A DNA stretch of 64,000 nucleotides from Bacillus sp. JCM 19034 (GTDB taxonomy: Bacteria; Bacillota; Bacilli; Bacillales; Bacillaceae_D): positions 62,001 through 126,000 of the forward strand of contig NZ_BAXR01000002.1 of assembly GCF_001310635.1 (NCBI RefSeq). Reading direction: 5' to 3'. The translations under genes were made by a program, and so were the position numbers. Below are positions 12,197 to 21,892 of the stretch, piece after piece (positions within the stretch are counted from its first letter, which is position 1; every line of letters starts with the position of its first letter). The notes beneath the pieces are model-generated. The model made no database searches, was not told where the DNA came from, and saw only the letters and a list, made by a program, of their open reading frames with translations.

Positions 12197-12480
12197 TTGT
12201 ATTAATTTACATAGTTGTTTGCAGCTGTGTTGTTTTATAAAACTAATCATTAACAAGCAATACGTAAAATGCACTAATATGCTTCATCCTCTTTCATCTT
12301 CGGTTCCCTTTAACTTATACACGATTTCTCTTCGCTATTCTACACTTTGACTTAGTATCTCTCTATTTTAGGAGAGTGGTAGTAAAGGTTGCTTAAAAAT
12401 TCAGATGGCTCGTTTCTTCCCTAATCGAATGCTATAATATGATAATCTAATTAATATGAATAATGGGAGGACTTTTGCAA
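12197..12480. other. Intergenic, sufB to yunF
   Basis: Together with the terminator to its left this is a non-coding gap of about 340 bases. It is AT-rich, contains no open frame with a ribosome-binding site, and I see no repeat or RNA signature. The right end presumably carries the yunF promoter (TATAAT at about 12433-12438). Confidence 0.5.
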
Positions 12481-13320
12481 ATGATTTACATTGGTCTAGC
12501 TGGTTGGGGAGACCACTATTCATTGTATAAAGGTGAGACAGGAGCAAGGCTGCAAACGTATGCAGGGCATTTTCCTATTGTTGAGTTAGACTCGGCTTTT
12601 TATGCGATTCAACCGAAACGAAACATGGAAAAATGGGTTGCTGAAACGCCTAAGAACTTTCAATTTATTGTAAAGGCCTATCAGGGAATGACAGGTCATC
12701 AAAAGGGGTCTGACCCCTTTGAAACGAAGGAAGAAATGTTTGAGGCGTTTCGTTTATCAGTTGAACCATTACGAAAAACAGGCAAGCTCGCAATGGTGCT
12801 TTGTCAATTTCCGCCTTGGTTTGATTGTAGGAAGGAGCATGTACAGTATTTGCGGTATATGAAGCAAGAGCTTCGTGATTTGCCTGCAGCTTTGGAATTT
12901 CGAAATCAAACATGGTTTACGCAGGAGATGAAAGAAAAAACGTTAGCTTTTATGCGTCAGGAAAAGTGGATACATAGCATTTGTGATGAACCTCAAGCAG
13001 GAATTGGTTCGATTCCGACTATCCTTGAAAGTACAACAAATGATAAAACGTTAATTCGAATGCATGGGCGTAACGTACATGGATGGAATGACCCAGGGAA
13101 TGGGAAATGGCGTGATGTACGTTATTTGTATCGTTATGAGATGTCCGAATTACAAGAGTGGGCTAATCATATCAAAACTTTAAAATCGAGGAATATCTAT
13201 ATTATTTTTAACAATAATTCTGGTGGAGATGCAGCTGATAATGCAGCACAATTGATCGATATTCTTAATATTAACTATACAGGATTAGCACCGAGACAAC
13301 TTGACCTTTTTGGTGAGTAA
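12481..13320 (+). CDS. yunF: DUF72 family protein YunF
   Basis: A 279-residue DUF72 (YecE-like) protein with a TIM-barrel fold. The start IYIGLAGWGDH, the segment NFQFIVKAYQGMTGHQ and the late IYIIFNNNSGGDAADNA are family landmarks; the biochemical role is unknown. I chose the ATG at 12481, which follows GGGAGG by ten bases and begins the conserved MIYIGL. It lies immediately upstream of yunD. A 19-base palindrome lies inside the coding sequence and encodes part of QKGSDPFET (see the separate repeat feature). Confidence 0.85.
   Translation: MIYIGLAGWGDHYSLYKGETGARLQTYAGHFPIVELDSAFYAIQPKRNMEKWVAETPKNFQFIVKAYQGMTGHQKGSDPFETKEEMFEAFRLSVEPLRKTGKLAMVLCQFPPWFDCRKEHVQYLRYMKQELRDLPAALEFRNQTWFTQEMKEKTLAFMRQEKWIHSICDEPQAGIGSIPTILESTTNDKTLIRMHGRNVHGWNDPGNGKWRDVRYLYRYEMSELQEWANHIKTLKSRNIYIIFNNNSGGDAADNAAQLIDILNINYTGLAPRQLDLFGE
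12702..12720. repeat. Palindrome inside yunF
   Basis: A near-perfect palindrome, AAAGGGGTC (12702-12710), a central T, GACCCCTTT (12712-12720). Its nine-base arms are GC-rich compared with surrounding DNA. It is in frame and translated. Such GGGGTC-n-GACCCC elements resemble short dispersed repeats, but I see no second copy in this window. Confidence 0.6.
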
Positions 13321-13339
13321 TCAGATAAATGGAGAGGGT

Positions 13340-14719
13340 ATGATGGGATTTAAGCAAGTAAGGCTTTTTCATACAAATGATATACATAGTAGCTTCGATT
13401 ATTGGTCAAGCATAGTGAAATATATTAAACAGAATCGTGACGATAATACGTTGTATGTTGATATTGGTGATCATACAGATCGTAGTCATCCAATCACAGA
13501 AGCCACTTTAGGAAAAGGAAATATTGCATTATTAAACGAAGCAGCAGTCGACTATGTAACAATTGGAAATAATGAAGGGATTACATTCTCATTTGAACAG
13601 CTAGATCAGTTATATATGGAAGCACAATTCAAAATCATATTAGCTAATTTAGAAGACCAAAATGGGAAAAGACCCAGTTGGTGTACTCCGTATGAAATAA
13701 CTTCCCTTATTAATGGTGTAAAAGTAGGGTTTATTGGTTTAACGGCTCCTTTTAGTCGATTTTACGAACAGTTAGGATGGAGGGTGCTCAATCCAGAAGA
13801 GGTACTGTTACAATGGCTCCCGATTGTGAAAAAGAAAGCAGATATTGTTGTAGTATTATCTCATTTGGGGCTTCATGCTGATAGAAAGTTAGCCGAAGGT
13901 TTTAATGGAATTGATGTTATCATTGGTGGACACACGCACCATGTGTTGCACGAAGGTGAGCAGGTTAATGAAACACTCATTGTACAAGCCGGAAAGTATG
14001 GGACGTATTTAGGAGAAATTACTCTTTACATCGATCAGGCACAGCATATGGTTATAAAAAAGCAAGCAACGCTTCATCATTATTCAAAACGAATGAATAT
14101 AGACAAGCATACAACAAACTTATTAGATACTTTAGCCATCAAAGCAAAACGACTATTAATGCAACCAGTTGCAACATTGCCAAAGGACTTTGAGGTTAAT
14201 TGGTTTGAAGAAACGGAGCTAGTCAAACAGTTATGCGATGCTTTAACTAAATGGTGTGGTCAGTCAATTGGAATGCTCAATGCGGGAGTTTTGTTGCACT
14301 CATTAAAGAAAGGTACTATTTCTAAAGGCGATCTATTAAGTGTTTGCCCGCATCCAATTAATCCTTGCGTTGTACCATTGTCAGGAAAAGAATTAAAAGA
14401 GGTCATCATTCGCGGAGAATCGAAGGATATTCAAGAGCTTGAGTTGAAAGGTTTCGGTTTCCGAGGAAAAGTATTAGGGAAAACCATTTTTTCGGGTTTA
14501 ACATACGAGTATGATAGAGATAGGAATGATGTGAATTCTGTCGTAATTCAAGGTGAACCGTTGATAGAACATGAAACATATTTATTAGCTACTTTGGACA
14601 TGTATACATTTGGCCACTTGTTCCCGATGATAGCCGAATCAGAAGAAAAACGCTTCTTTATGCCTGAAGTGTTGAGAGATGTGTTGGAATTCACAATAAA
14701 AGAAATTGGGTCCTCGTAA
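13340..14719 (+). CDS. yunD: 5'-nucleotidase-like metallophosphoesterase YunD
   Basis: A 459-residue two-domain protein of the 5'-nucleotidase/UshA family. The N-terminal metallophosphoesterase motifs are HTNDIHS (about residue 10), DIGDHTDRSH, GNNEG, SHLG and GGHTHH; the C-terminal half is the 5'-nucleotidase C domain. Unlike UshA there is no signal peptide, so it acts in the cytoplasm. GGAGAGGG lies just before ATGATG at 13340/13343; either codon could start. It is 19 bases after yunF. The natural substrate is not known from sequence. Confidence 0.88.
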   Translation: MMGFKQVRLFHTNDIHSSFDYWSSIVKYIKQNRDDNTLYVDIGDHTDRSHPITEATLGKGNIALLNEAAVDYVTIGNNEGITFSFEQLDQLYMEAQFKIILANLEDQNGKRPSWCTPYEITSLINGVKVGFIGLTAPFSRFYEQLGWRVLNPEEVLLQWLPIVKKKADIVVVLSHLGLHADRKLAEGFNGIDVIIGGHTHHVLHEGEQVNETLIVQAGKYGTYLGEITLYIDQAQHMVIKKQATLHHYSKRMNIDKHTTNLLDTLAIKAKRLLMQPVATLPKDFEVNWFEETELVKQLCDALTKWCGQSIGMLNAGVLLHSLKKGTISKGDLLSVCPHPINPCVVPLSGKELKEVIIRGESKDIQELELKGFGFRGKVLGKTIFSGLTYEYDRDRNDVNSVVIQGEPLIEHETYLLATLDMYTFGHLFPMIAESEEKRFFMPEVLRDVLEFTIKEIGSS

Positions 14720-14789
14720 CTAGCACATAAAAATGTAAACATTCATACCGTACAATAGAACGTGATATGAATGAAAGGAAGTGGGTCTT

Positions 14790-15092
14790 GTGTTTAACAT
14801 GACGCCAATTCAAATTGAAGGTGAAACATTTATTGCAGTTACATTAAAGCTACCTAAAACAAACTTTATGGCTGTAATGAATGATGTCGGTTACATTATG
14901 TGTGGTGCTCTTGATGTTGCATTATTGAATGAGAAATTAAAAGACCGAAAAATTGTTGCAGGTCGTGCAGTTGGTGTGAGAACGATAGAACAATTACTTG
15001 ATGCTCCACTAGAATCTGTTACGTTGGAGGCAGAACAACTAGGAATTGTACCAGGTTTAATTGGGAAAGAAGCTCTATTAAAAATGAAATAA
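14790..15092 (+). CDS. yunC: DUF1805 protein YunC
   Basis: A 100-residue DUF1805 protein, closely matching YunC: TPIQIEGETFIAVTLKLPKT, MCGALDVALLNEKLKDRKIV and AGRAVGVRTIEQLLDAPLES. Function is unknown. The frame is open from 14781, but the GTG at 14790 is preceded by AAAGGAAG with about eight bases spacing and gives the conserved start position, so I use it. A terminator follows the stop. Confidence 0.88.
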   Translation: MFNMTPIQIEGETFIAVTLKLPKTNFMAVMNDVGYIMCGALDVALLNEKLKDRKIVAGRAVGVRTIEQLLDAPLESVTLEAEQLGIVPGLIGKEALLKMK

Positions 15093-15102
15093 ATGTCGAA
15101 AC

Positions 15103-15145
15103 GTGTAAAGAAATAGGCTCTTGAACTGTTTCTTTACACATTTTT
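15103..15145 (+). terminator. Terminator after yunC
   Basis: An 11-bp perfect stem GTGTAAAGAAA (15103-15113) and TTTCTTTACAC (15129-15139) is followed by ATTTTTAAG. Confidence 0.8.
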
Positions 15146-15243
15146 AAGTTTTTTCGTCAAATTGTTTCAAAAATTAAGGACGAAATGACTAATTATGATG
15201 TAACTTAAAATGAATATTTCGTTATGAAAAGGAGCAGTACATC

Positions 15244-16345
15244 ATGAGACTAGTTTCTACTCAATCAGTTAGTGAGGGAGATATTTTAGGTAAAACAATA
15301 CATAACGATCAAGGACAAGTCCTCCTTCATGAAGGGGTTGCGCTGACTAGTCGGATCATAAAACGTTTACATGATCTTGGTATTTCATTTATTTATATTA
15401 AAGATGAGCGTACTGCTGATATTGAAATTGAAGATGTCTTGCAAAAAAAAACAAAGCAAAAAGGCAATGAAAACAATTAAGGATGAATTCAGTACAATTG
15501 TTGATCAAACGACGTTAAACAAGGCATTTAAATACCCAAAGTTAAATAAAGACTTTAGTAAAGTGATTCAGGATATACTAAATGATTTAAAAAGCAATCA
15601 GCAAGCATTGTCGATTCTATCTGATATCGTTACATATGATAACTATATATTTACACACTCGTTAAATGTAACTGTATATACGTTACGCCTTGCAATGGAG
15701 CTAAATTTTAATGAGAAGCAACTTGGGGAGATAGGTCTTGGGGCGATATTACACGATGTTGGCAAAATGATGCTTCCGTTAGACATTTTAAATAAGCCAG
15801 ATCGATTAACTGATCCAGAATTTAAGATTATTCAATCACACACGAATGAAGGTTTTGAATATTTACGTAAACAACACGATATCCCTTTATTAGTAGCTCA
15901 TTGTGCCTTTCAGCATCATGAGCGATTAGATGGATCTGGTTATCCTAGAGGAATCATGAAGAACGAAATACATGAATATGCGAAGATCATCGCGATTGCC
16001 GATGTTTTTGATGCTGTAACATCACATCGTGTATATCGAAAAGCAATGCTTCCAAATGAAGCACTTGAACTTCTTTATGCAGGGGCAGGAACCCAATTTG
16101 ACCAATCACTTGTTGAAGCATTTAGGAGAGTTGTAGCATTGTATCCAGAAGGCCTTTCTGTTACTCTAAGTGATGGTAGGGAAGGAATTGTGATTAAGCA
16201 AAATAAACAATTAACAACACACCCAATTGTTAGAATTATATCAGAAGATGGAAAAGACCTTCTAGAATGCTACGACCTTGATTTGTCGAAACAATTAGAT
16301 GTAACAATCGTGAAAATGGAATCTATATTAGCCAACACAGTTTAG
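15244..16345 (+). CDS. HD-GYP domain protein (putative c-di-GMP phosphodiesterase), frameshifted
   Basis: An HD-GYP protein of about 366 residues after repair. The first frame (residues 1-67) is a small N-terminal domain; the frame then shifts at a run of nine A (15443-15451, one A too many) into the HD-GYP domain. Catalytic motifs are complete: LHDVGK near residue 168, [13 protein letters not shown] near 223 and [18 protein letters not shown] after it. Such enzymes hydrolyse cyclic di-GMP or related dinucleotides. GGAG precedes the ATG. It ends 14 bases before thyA, suggesting cotranscription with thyA-dfrA, an unusual pairing. Confidence 0.88.
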
Positions 16346-16359
16346 TAAGGGGTATAATT

Positions 16360-17154
16360 ATGGAACAATATTTACATTTATGCAAACATGTACTTGAAAA
16401 TGGAGATGAAAAATCAGACCGAACTGGAACAGGAACGATTAGCACTTTCGGTTATCAAATGAGATTTGATTTAGAAAAAGGTTTTCCATTGCTAACGACA
16501 AAAAAACTTCATTTACGCTCAATAATATATGAATTATTATGGTTTTTAAAAGGCGAAACGAATATTGCCTATTTACAGGAAAATGGTGTGCGGATATGGA
16601 ATGAATGGGCTGATGAGAATGGCGAGCTTGGCCCAGTGTATGGGAAGCAATGGCGTTCTTGGGAAGGGGCCAATGGAAAGACGGTTGATCAGATTAGTGA
16701 AGTTATCGAACAAATTAAGACAAATCCAGATTCAAGACGGCTCATTGTGAATGCTTGGAATGTAGCTGAAATTGATGAAATGGCGTTAGCTCCTTGTCAT
16801 TGTTTATTTCAATTTTACGTAAATAATGGAAGGTTATCCTGCCAACTATACCAGCGAAGTGCCGACATATTTCTTGGTGTACCGTTTAATATCGCTTCGT
16901 ATGCCCTCTTAACGATGATGATGGCACAAGTAACCGGATTAAAGCCAGGTGAATTTGTCCATACATTTGGCGATGCTCATATTTACTTAAATCATGTTGA
17001 TCAAGTAAAACTGCAATTAACTAGAGAACCGAGAGAGCTGCCAAAAATGCAGATTAACTCTAAGAGAACGTCTATTTTTGACTTTGAGTTTGATGATTTT
17101 CAATTAGTTGACTATGATCCACATCCACACATAAAAGGGGCTGTATCGGTATGA
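16360..17154 (+). CDS. thyA: Thymidylate synthase
   Basis: Folate-dependent thymidylate synthase of the classical ThyA type, 264 residues. It converts dUMP to dTMP, oxidising methylene-THF to DHF. The catalytic cysteine is in [12 protein letters not shown] at residue 146; [19 protein letters not shown] and the dUMP-binding [20 protein letters not shown] are intact. AAGGGG precedes the ATG. Its stop overlaps the dfrA start by four bases (ATGA), so the dihydrofolate product is recycled by the translationally coupled next gene. The 264-residue size resembles B. subtilis ThyB. Confidence 0.96.
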   Translation: MEQYLHLCKHVLENGDEKSDRTGTGTISTFGYQMRFDLEKGFPLLTTKKLHLRSIIYELLWFLKGETNIAYLQENGVRIWNEWADENGELGPVYGKQWRSWEGANGKTVDQISEVIEQIKTNPDSRRLIVNAWNVAEIDEMALAPCHCLFQFYVNNGRLSCQLYQRSADIFLGVPFNIASYALLTMMMAQVTGLKPGEFVHTFGDAHIYLNHVDQVKLQLTREPRELPKMQINSKRTSIFDFEFDDFQLVDYDPHPHIKGAVSV

Positions 17155-17642
17155 TCTCTTTTATTTTTGCAATGGATCGTAATCGTGCGATCGGCTATCA
17201 AAATGATCTACCGTGGCATTTACCTAATGACTTAGCTTTTTTTAAACGAGTTACAACAGGTCATACAATTGTGATGGGCAGGAAGACATATGATTCGATT
17301 GGACGACCATTGCCTAAACGCCGAAATATCATTATTACCCGTAATAAATCATTTATGGCTGAGGGATGCGAAGTTATCCATACTAAAGAGGAATTACTAA
17401 ACATGACATCAGCTGAAACGGAAACTTTTATTATCGGTGGAACCGACATTTTTAACCTTTTTTGGGATATGGTTGATCGCCTTTATATTACGTATATTGA
17501 CGATACGTTTAAAGCTGATACGTATTTCCCTGTAATTAATGAACAAGAATGGCGTCTCATTTCAAGTGAGCCTGGAATAATTGATGAAAAGAACAAGCAT
17601 CAACATGAATTTCGGATATATGAGCGCGTTCACCGTTCTTAA
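17151..17642 (+). CDS. dfrA: Dihydrofolate reductase
   Basis: Dihydrofolate reductase, 163 residues, reducing DHF to THF with NADPH. Landmarks are the N-terminal [23 protein letters not shown]-type substrate loop, [18 protein letters not shown] for NADPH binding and [12 protein letters not shown]. It starts within the last codon of thyA, the usual thyA-dfrA arrangement. A stem-loop follows its stop. Confidence 0.95.
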   Translation: MISFIFAMDRNRAIGYQNDLPWHLPNDLAFFKRVTTGHTIVMGRKTYDSIGRPLPKRRNIIITRNKSFMAEGCEVIHTKEELLNMTSAETETFIIGGTDIFNLFWDMVDRLYITYIDDTFKADTYFPVINEQEWRLISSEPGIIDEKNKHQHEFRIYERVHRS

Positions 17643-17647
17643 GTGTT

Positions 17648-17685
17648 GGCACTAAATAAGCAGTAATTAGGCTTTTTAGTGCCTT
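17648..17685 (+). terminator. Stem-loop after dfrA
   Basis: A nine-base inverted repeat GGCACTAAA (17648-17656) and TTTAGTGCC (17675-17683) follows the dfrA stop. It lacks a clear T-run, so it is a weak or factor-assisted terminator, or an RNA-stabilising hairpin. Confidence 0.5.
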
Positions 17686-17770
17686 CGTCGTTAAAAGGGT
17701 GTTTTGTACATATTTTTATCAAGCTATCCCCCTTGTCTGCATATATATTGGGCAAAGGGGGTTTTTGGGC

Positions 17771-18511
17771 GTGAGAACACCTAGAAAAATACGACCGAGG
17801 ACTAATAAAGGCCCGCTGCCATTTCGGTATGTTCTGCTTTTATCGTTTATTATTTTTATAATTTTAACCGTTCAAGGCCTTTGGATCGTGGACCAAGGGA
17901 TTCGACCAACGCTTATCCATATAGCTACAACAGAAACAAAGGTCATTGCTACAAAAGCTATAAGTGATGCTGTGAATTCTCGAATAACAGCAGAATTAGA
18001 TCAGCAGGATTTATTTATTAAGGATATAGCCGAAGACGGGACAATTCGTTCAATACAATTTAATACGCAAATTTATAATCAAGTTGTACAGGAATCTCAA
18101 CAGTTAGTACAAAATCATTTAAAAGCTATTGAGCGAGGAGAAGTATTTTTACCAAGTTATGAAGATGAATTGGATGGTGAGGGTGGCATTATTTATCGGA
18201 TTCCTTTAGGGCAGGCAACGAAAAATGTTTTATTAGCACAGTTAGGTCCGCAAATACCAGTAAGATTCTCTGCTATAGGTGATGTGCAAACAGATTTAGA
18301 TGCACAAATAATTAATACTGGGATCAATAATACGACAATTCAAGTTAATTTTCATATCGAGGTTGACGTGAAAATTGTTATTCCATTTGCGACAAATACA
18401 GAAGCAGTTAGTACTACGATTCCTATTGGATTAGTAACAATTCCTGGGGAAGTACCAGATGTTTATTCAAGCGGTGGTGGGCTCGTTATTCCATCAGATA
18501 TATCAAATTAA
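17771..18511 (+). CDS. yunB: Sporulation protein YunB
   Basis: A 246-residue protein with a short basic N-terminus, one transmembrane segment (YVLLLSFIIFIILTVQGLWI, about residues 18-37) and a large extracytoplasmic domain (VDQGIRPTLIHIATTETKVI and onwards). YunB is sigma-E dependent and needed for proper spore formation in B. subtilis; its molecular role is unclear. I start at GTG 17771, which has AAAGGGGG eight bases before it; the earlier in-frame region has no such signal. It is convergent with lytH. Confidence 0.88.
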   Translation: MRTPRKIRPRTNKGPLPFRYVLLLSFIIFIILTVQGLWIVDQGIRPTLIHIATTETKVIATKAISDAVNSRITAELDQQDLFIKDIAEDGTIRSIQFNTQIYNQVVQESQQLVQNHLKAIERGEVFLPSYEDELDGEGGIIYRIPLGQATKNVLLAQLGPQIPVRFSAIGDVQTDLDAQIINTGINNTTIQVNFHIEVDVKIVIPFATNTEAVSTTIPIGLVTIPGEVPDVYSSGGGLVIPSDISN

Positions 18512-18516
18512 AAAAC

Positions 18517-18558
18517 AACTGTCCCAGAAGGTGTTTAAATTCACCTTTTGGGACAGTT
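18517..18558. terminator. Terminator between yunB and lytH
   Basis: AACTGTCCCA...AAGGTG (18517-18533) pairs with the complementary arm 18541-18558 (one internal irregularity). On the minus strand the stem is followed by TTGTTTTTTAA, a good T-run, so it best terminates lytH; on the + strand it follows yunB. Confidence 0.75.
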
Positions 18559-18644
18559 AGCTTAATGGCATCACAACAAAAACGAAACAATACGAAGTAC
18601 TCTCAGATAATTTATGTTAGACTTCTTTATCTCCTGTGACGTTC

Positions 18645-19643
18645 TTATCGGTTCTGACGTGTTTCTCTTTCCCATTTTCGTAATGATGGATAAGGATCAA
18701 AAGACCATTCGCTATAACCGTTATCTCGGTACATACCATAATGAAGATGAGGTGGGAATTTCCCTTGTGTTCCTGGTTTTCCGTAGCCTGAACTTCCACA
18801 GTAACCAATCACATCTCCTGGTGCGACAACGGTTCCTTGCTTTATTCCTTTCTCAAATCCACTAAGGTGAGCGTAATAATGATAAACATTATTTAGATCG
18901 CGAATACCAATGCGCCACCCTCCGTATTTGTTCCAGCCTTTTATTTCAACGATCCCATATGAGGTCGCAAGAATTGGAACGTTATAATTTGCAAAAATAT
19001 CTGTTCCTTCATGGATGCGTCTTCCACCCCAACCTCTGCGGTCTCCCCAAGTACTTCTATAGCTGTAATTATGATGTAAAGGCATCGGAAAAGCATGGTC
19101 ATCGAGATCTAGTGTTCCAAACTTTTGATAAACTTTTGCGTGCCCAAATGGAATATTGACTGACTGAACTCGCTTATATCGCTCCCATAATGCGATTTTA
19201 AAATCTGCTTCGTTTACACCGTACTCTCCTAAATAGTGTGCAAACGTATAAAGGACATCTTCATCATTTTTTCGATCAGCCTTGCCATCACCATCACCAT
19301 CTAAACCGACCCCTCCGAAAAATTGTATGGAAGCTAGGTTAGTATCATTAGGGTTAGGATTAGTTGCACCGGCCCATTCTTCTTCTGAATAATAAATCGC
19401 AATAAATCCTTCTTCTTTCGGCCGATCCTTCCTAGCTCTTCGCAAGCCACGTTCAAATGTATCTACAGCGGCAAGATAATACCATGGGACATTTGTGACA
19501 GTTTCTGTTTTAAGGTATAGTGCCTTTCGATTTTTGTAAATGTCCTCGATCGATAATTCTTCTTTTTCTTGTGCAAGAGCAGTCAAGGGTGATGATATTA
19601 GAATAAAACAGGTCAAAATGAGAATAGATTTTGTAATAGACAT
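18645..19643 (-). CDS. lytH: Sporulation L-Ala-D-Glu peptidase LytH
   Basis: A 332-residue secreted M23-type metallopeptidase. The signal peptide spans about residues 1-24 (hydrophobic core then ALAQ). The C-terminal catalytic domain has the Zn ligands HEGTD (H-x3-D) and PPHLHYG (HxH). LytH produces the single L-alanine side chains of the spore cortex in B. subtilis and is made in the forespore. AAAGGAG precedes the ATG by six bases. Its neighbours yunB and lipA match the B. subtilis locus (lytH is the former yunA). Confidence 0.92.
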   Translation of the reverse strand: MSITKSILILTCFILISSPLTALAQEKEELSIEDIYKNRKALYLKTETVTNVPWYYLAAVDTFERGLRRARKDRPKEEGFIAIYYSEEEWAGATNPNPNDTNLASIQFFGGVGLDGDGDGKADRKNDEDVLYTFAHYLGEYGVNEADFKIALWERYKRVQSVNIPFGHAKVYQKFGTLDLDDHAFPMPLHHNYSYRSTWGDRRGWGGRRIHEGTDIFANYNVPILATSYGIVEIKGWNKYGGWRIGIRDLNNVYHYYAHLSGFEKGIKQGTVVAPGDVIGYCGSSGYGKPGTQGKFPPHLHYGMYRDNGYSEWSFDPYPSLRKWERETRQNR

Positions 19644-19810
19644 AAAATACTCCTTTCCTTGCCACTCTACTTACCATTAGTGTGTTAAAATAATGAAAAA
19701 TCATCATAGTGAATGATTGGTAATTAGGGCACTTCGTTTGGTTTTTTCTTATTAATCGTGGTAAAGTATTAAATATGAGAAATTTGCAAGCTTGGATGGA
19801 GTGAATAATA

Positions 19811-20716
19811 ATGGCAAAGAAAGAAGAACACCTTCGTAAGCCGGAATGGCTTAAAATAAAATTAAATACAAATGAATCCTATACAGGCTTGAAGAAAATG
19901 ATGCGCGAGAAGAAACTACATACCGTTTGTGAAGAAGCACGTTGCCCGAATATTCATGAGTGTTGGGCAGTCCGCAAAACAGCAACGTTTATGATTTTGG
20001 GAGATATTTGTACACGGGCGTGCAGATTCTGTGCAGTAAAGACGGGTCTACCGACTGAACTTGATTTACAAGAACCAGAGCGAGTTGCTGAGTCAGTTGA
20101 GCAAATGGGATTAAAGCATGTTGTCATTACGGCTGTTGCTCGTGACGATTTAAAAGATGGTGGAGCAGCTGTTTTTGCTGATACTGTTCGAGCGATTCGT
20201 AATCGGAATCCGTTTTGTACAATTGAGGTTCTACCTTCAGATATGTTGGGTAATTTTGATAGCTTAAAAACATTAATGGATGCACGGCCTAATATTATGA
20301 ATCATAATATTGAAACAGTTCGTCGCTTAACACCTAGAGTTCGGGCCCGTGCAACATATGAGCGTACGTTAGAGTTTCTAAAGCGAGCAAAGGAAATACA
20401 TGATGACATTCCGACGAAATCGAGCTTAATGATCGGTTTAGGTGAAACGAAGGAAGAAATTATTGAAACAATGGATGATCTTCGTGCGGTAGATGTTGAT
20501 ATTATGACGATTGGACAATATTTGCAGCCGACGAAGAAGCACTTGAAAGTTCAGAAGTATTATCACCCTGATGAATTTGCCGAGCTAAAGGAAATTGCTT
20601 TAAGCAAAGGGTTTAGCCATTGTGAGGCTGGACCACTTGTACGATCGTCATATCATGCAGATGAACAAGTAAATGAAGCACAAGTTCGAAAAGAAGCAAT
20701 GAAGGTACAAAATTAA
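19811..20716 (+). CDS. lipA: Lipoyl synthase LipA
   Basis: Radical-SAM lipoyl synthase, 301 residues, inserting two sulfurs into octanoyl groups. The auxiliary cluster motif [12 protein letters not shown] and the radical SAM motif CTRACRFC are both intact, as is the C-terminal RSSYHAD serine region that ligates the auxiliary cluster. In Firmicutes the substrate is octanoyl-GcvH, and gcvH is in this window. It needs Fe-S supply from the suf operon. It is divergent from lytH, with a terminator downstream. Confidence 0.96.
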   Translation: MAKKEEHLRKPEWLKIKLNTNESYTGLKKMMREKKLHTVCEEARCPNIHECWAVRKTATFMILGDICTRACRFCAVKTGLPTELDLQEPERVAESVEQMGLKHVVITAVARDDLKDGGAAVFADTVRAIRNRNPFCTIEVLPSDMLGNFDSLKTLMDARPNIMNHNIETVRRLTPRVRARATYERTLEFLKRAKEIHDDIPTKSSLMIGLGETKEEIIETMDDLRAVDVDIMTIGQYLQPTKKHLKVQKYYHPDEFAELKEIALSKGFSHCEAGPLVRSSYHADEQVNEAQVRKEAMKVQN

Positions 20717-20723
20717 AAATATG

Positions 20724-20765
20724 AAGGTTGTCCAGTTGAATTGTGGGACAACCCTTTCTTTTATT
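20724..20765 (+). terminator. Terminator after lipA
   Basis: Stem GGTTGTCC (20726-20733) and GGACAACC (20746-20753) is followed by CTTTCTTTTATTCTTTTTT. Confidence 0.75.
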
Positions 20766-20805
20766 CTTTTTTGAAGAATCCTGCTACAAAAAAGAATACA
20801 TTTTC

Positions 20806-21357
20806 TTAATCAATTTCCTCGCTCTTTGGTCCTTGCGGAGATTGCTTAAACAATTCAATCGTTTGTTCAATAGCTTCTTCACTATTTGAGTGTGCATTTA
20901 ATCCTCTAAAACGCTCAATTTCATCAAAATGATTTTCATTATCTGAAATGTAAACGTCATAGTAATGAGGGGCAATGGACAATGCTGAACGCTTAACTTG
21001 ATCAGCAACCTCTTCTCGGTTTTCCGAAGCTGTTGTGTATGCAACAAGTACATACTGATCTGTCACAAGCGTTGCAGCTTCTCCCACTTCATCATTAGTC
21101 AAAACTAAGCGTGTGATGCTATCAGTTAGCTTTTCTCGATCAACATAAGTAACCTCTTGTTGTTGGCCGTTTGGTTCAACCTGTTGCTTCGTATAATGAA
21201 CATGGCTGTAATCATTATAATTGGCATTATCTTGGGTTACTTCATGCTTCATTTGTGCTTGTTGTGTCGACTGTTGATCATTTGCTGATTGACAGCCTGA
21301 GAATAATAAAACAATCGATAAGATAAGAATTATTTTTTTATTGGCATATTTTATCAC
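20806..21357 (-). CDS. yutC: YhcN/YlaJ-family sporulation lipoprotein YutC
   Basis: A 183-residue lipoprotein. The signal peptide ends in a lipobox FSGC with Cys at about residue 22, followed by a Gln/Asn-rich linker (QSANDQQSTQQAQ) and a YhcN/YlaJ domain (DREKLTDSITRLVLTNDEVG, HYYDVYISDNENHFDEIERF). Family members are spore-associated lipoproteins involved in germination or outgrowth. Shine-Dalgarno AAAGGAGTG precedes the ATG. The position between lipA and yutD matches B. subtilis yutC. Confidence 0.82.
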   Translation of the reverse strand: MIKYANKKIILILSIVLLFSGCQSANDQQSTQQAQMKHEVTQDNANYNDYSHVHYTKQQVEPNGQQQEVTYVDREKLTDSITRLVLTNDEVGEAATLVTDQYVLVAYTTASENREEVADQVKRSALSIAPHYYDVYISDNENHFDEIERFRGLNAHSNSEEAIEQTIELFKQSPQGPKSEEID

Positions 21358-21537
21358 TCCTTTAGTTTCAGAGTTCCCGTTTTTGAATTTTTTATTTCAA
21401 CAGATTAAATCGTGGAATGAATTGCTAAAATTGAAAATGTCAATTTGTTATGATATATATCCATAACATATACGGCTGTTGTCTTCGTTTACATATGTTA
21501 TAATTCATAACAGAGTGAAGGATTGAGGTGAATAGGT

Positions 21538-21852
21538 ATGGTCCGAATTCAGGGACTGCAATTTGAAGTCATTGAAAATGTTAAAAATGGCTGGGATGAA
21601 GAAGCCTTTAAGGAACGATATAGTGAAGTGTTAAATAAATATGACTATATAGTAGGCGATTGGGGCTATAATCAACTTAGACTTAGGGGTTTTTTTGAAG
21701 ACCGAAATAAAAAGTCTACGTATGATACGAAAATAAGTACGTTACCCGATTACTTGTATGAATATTGTAATTTTGGTTGTGCCTATTTCGTCATTAAACG
21801 AATAAAGGAAAAAAATAAATCGAAAAAAAACAATGATCTTGTGAATAGTTAA
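21538..21852 (+). CDS. yutD: DUF1027 protein YutD
   Basis: A 104-residue YutD/DUF1027 protein, with the landmarks VIENVKNGWDEEAFKERYSE, DYIVGDWGYNQLRLRGFF and YLYEYCNFGCAYFVIKR. Function is unknown. It is preceded by GAGGTG. It is divergent from yutC and convergent with a small gene on the other strand. Confidence 0.85.
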   Translation: MVRIQGLQFEVIENVKNGWDEEAFKERYSEVLNKYDYIVGDWGYNQLRLRGFFEDRNKKSTYDTKISTLPDYLYEYCNFGCAYFVIKRIKEKNKSKKNNDLVNS

Positions 21853-21888
21853 AAGCACTGGCTCTTTTAAATAGAGACACAGTGCTGG
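21850..21888. terminator. Terminator between yutD and a small minus-strand gene
   Basis: AGCACTG (21854-21860) pairs with CAGTGCT (21880-21886), with an inner CTCT/AGAG helix. The minus-strand exit is CAGTGCTTTTAAC, so it best serves the small minus-strand gene and may also end yutD. Confidence 0.6.
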
Positions 21889-21892
21889 AACA

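Noticed and set aside
15443-15451. A9 run in the HD-GYP gene as a programmed frameshift
   Set aside because: Similar single-base faults occur in about 19 genes here, so a common sequencing cause is simpler than one programmed site.
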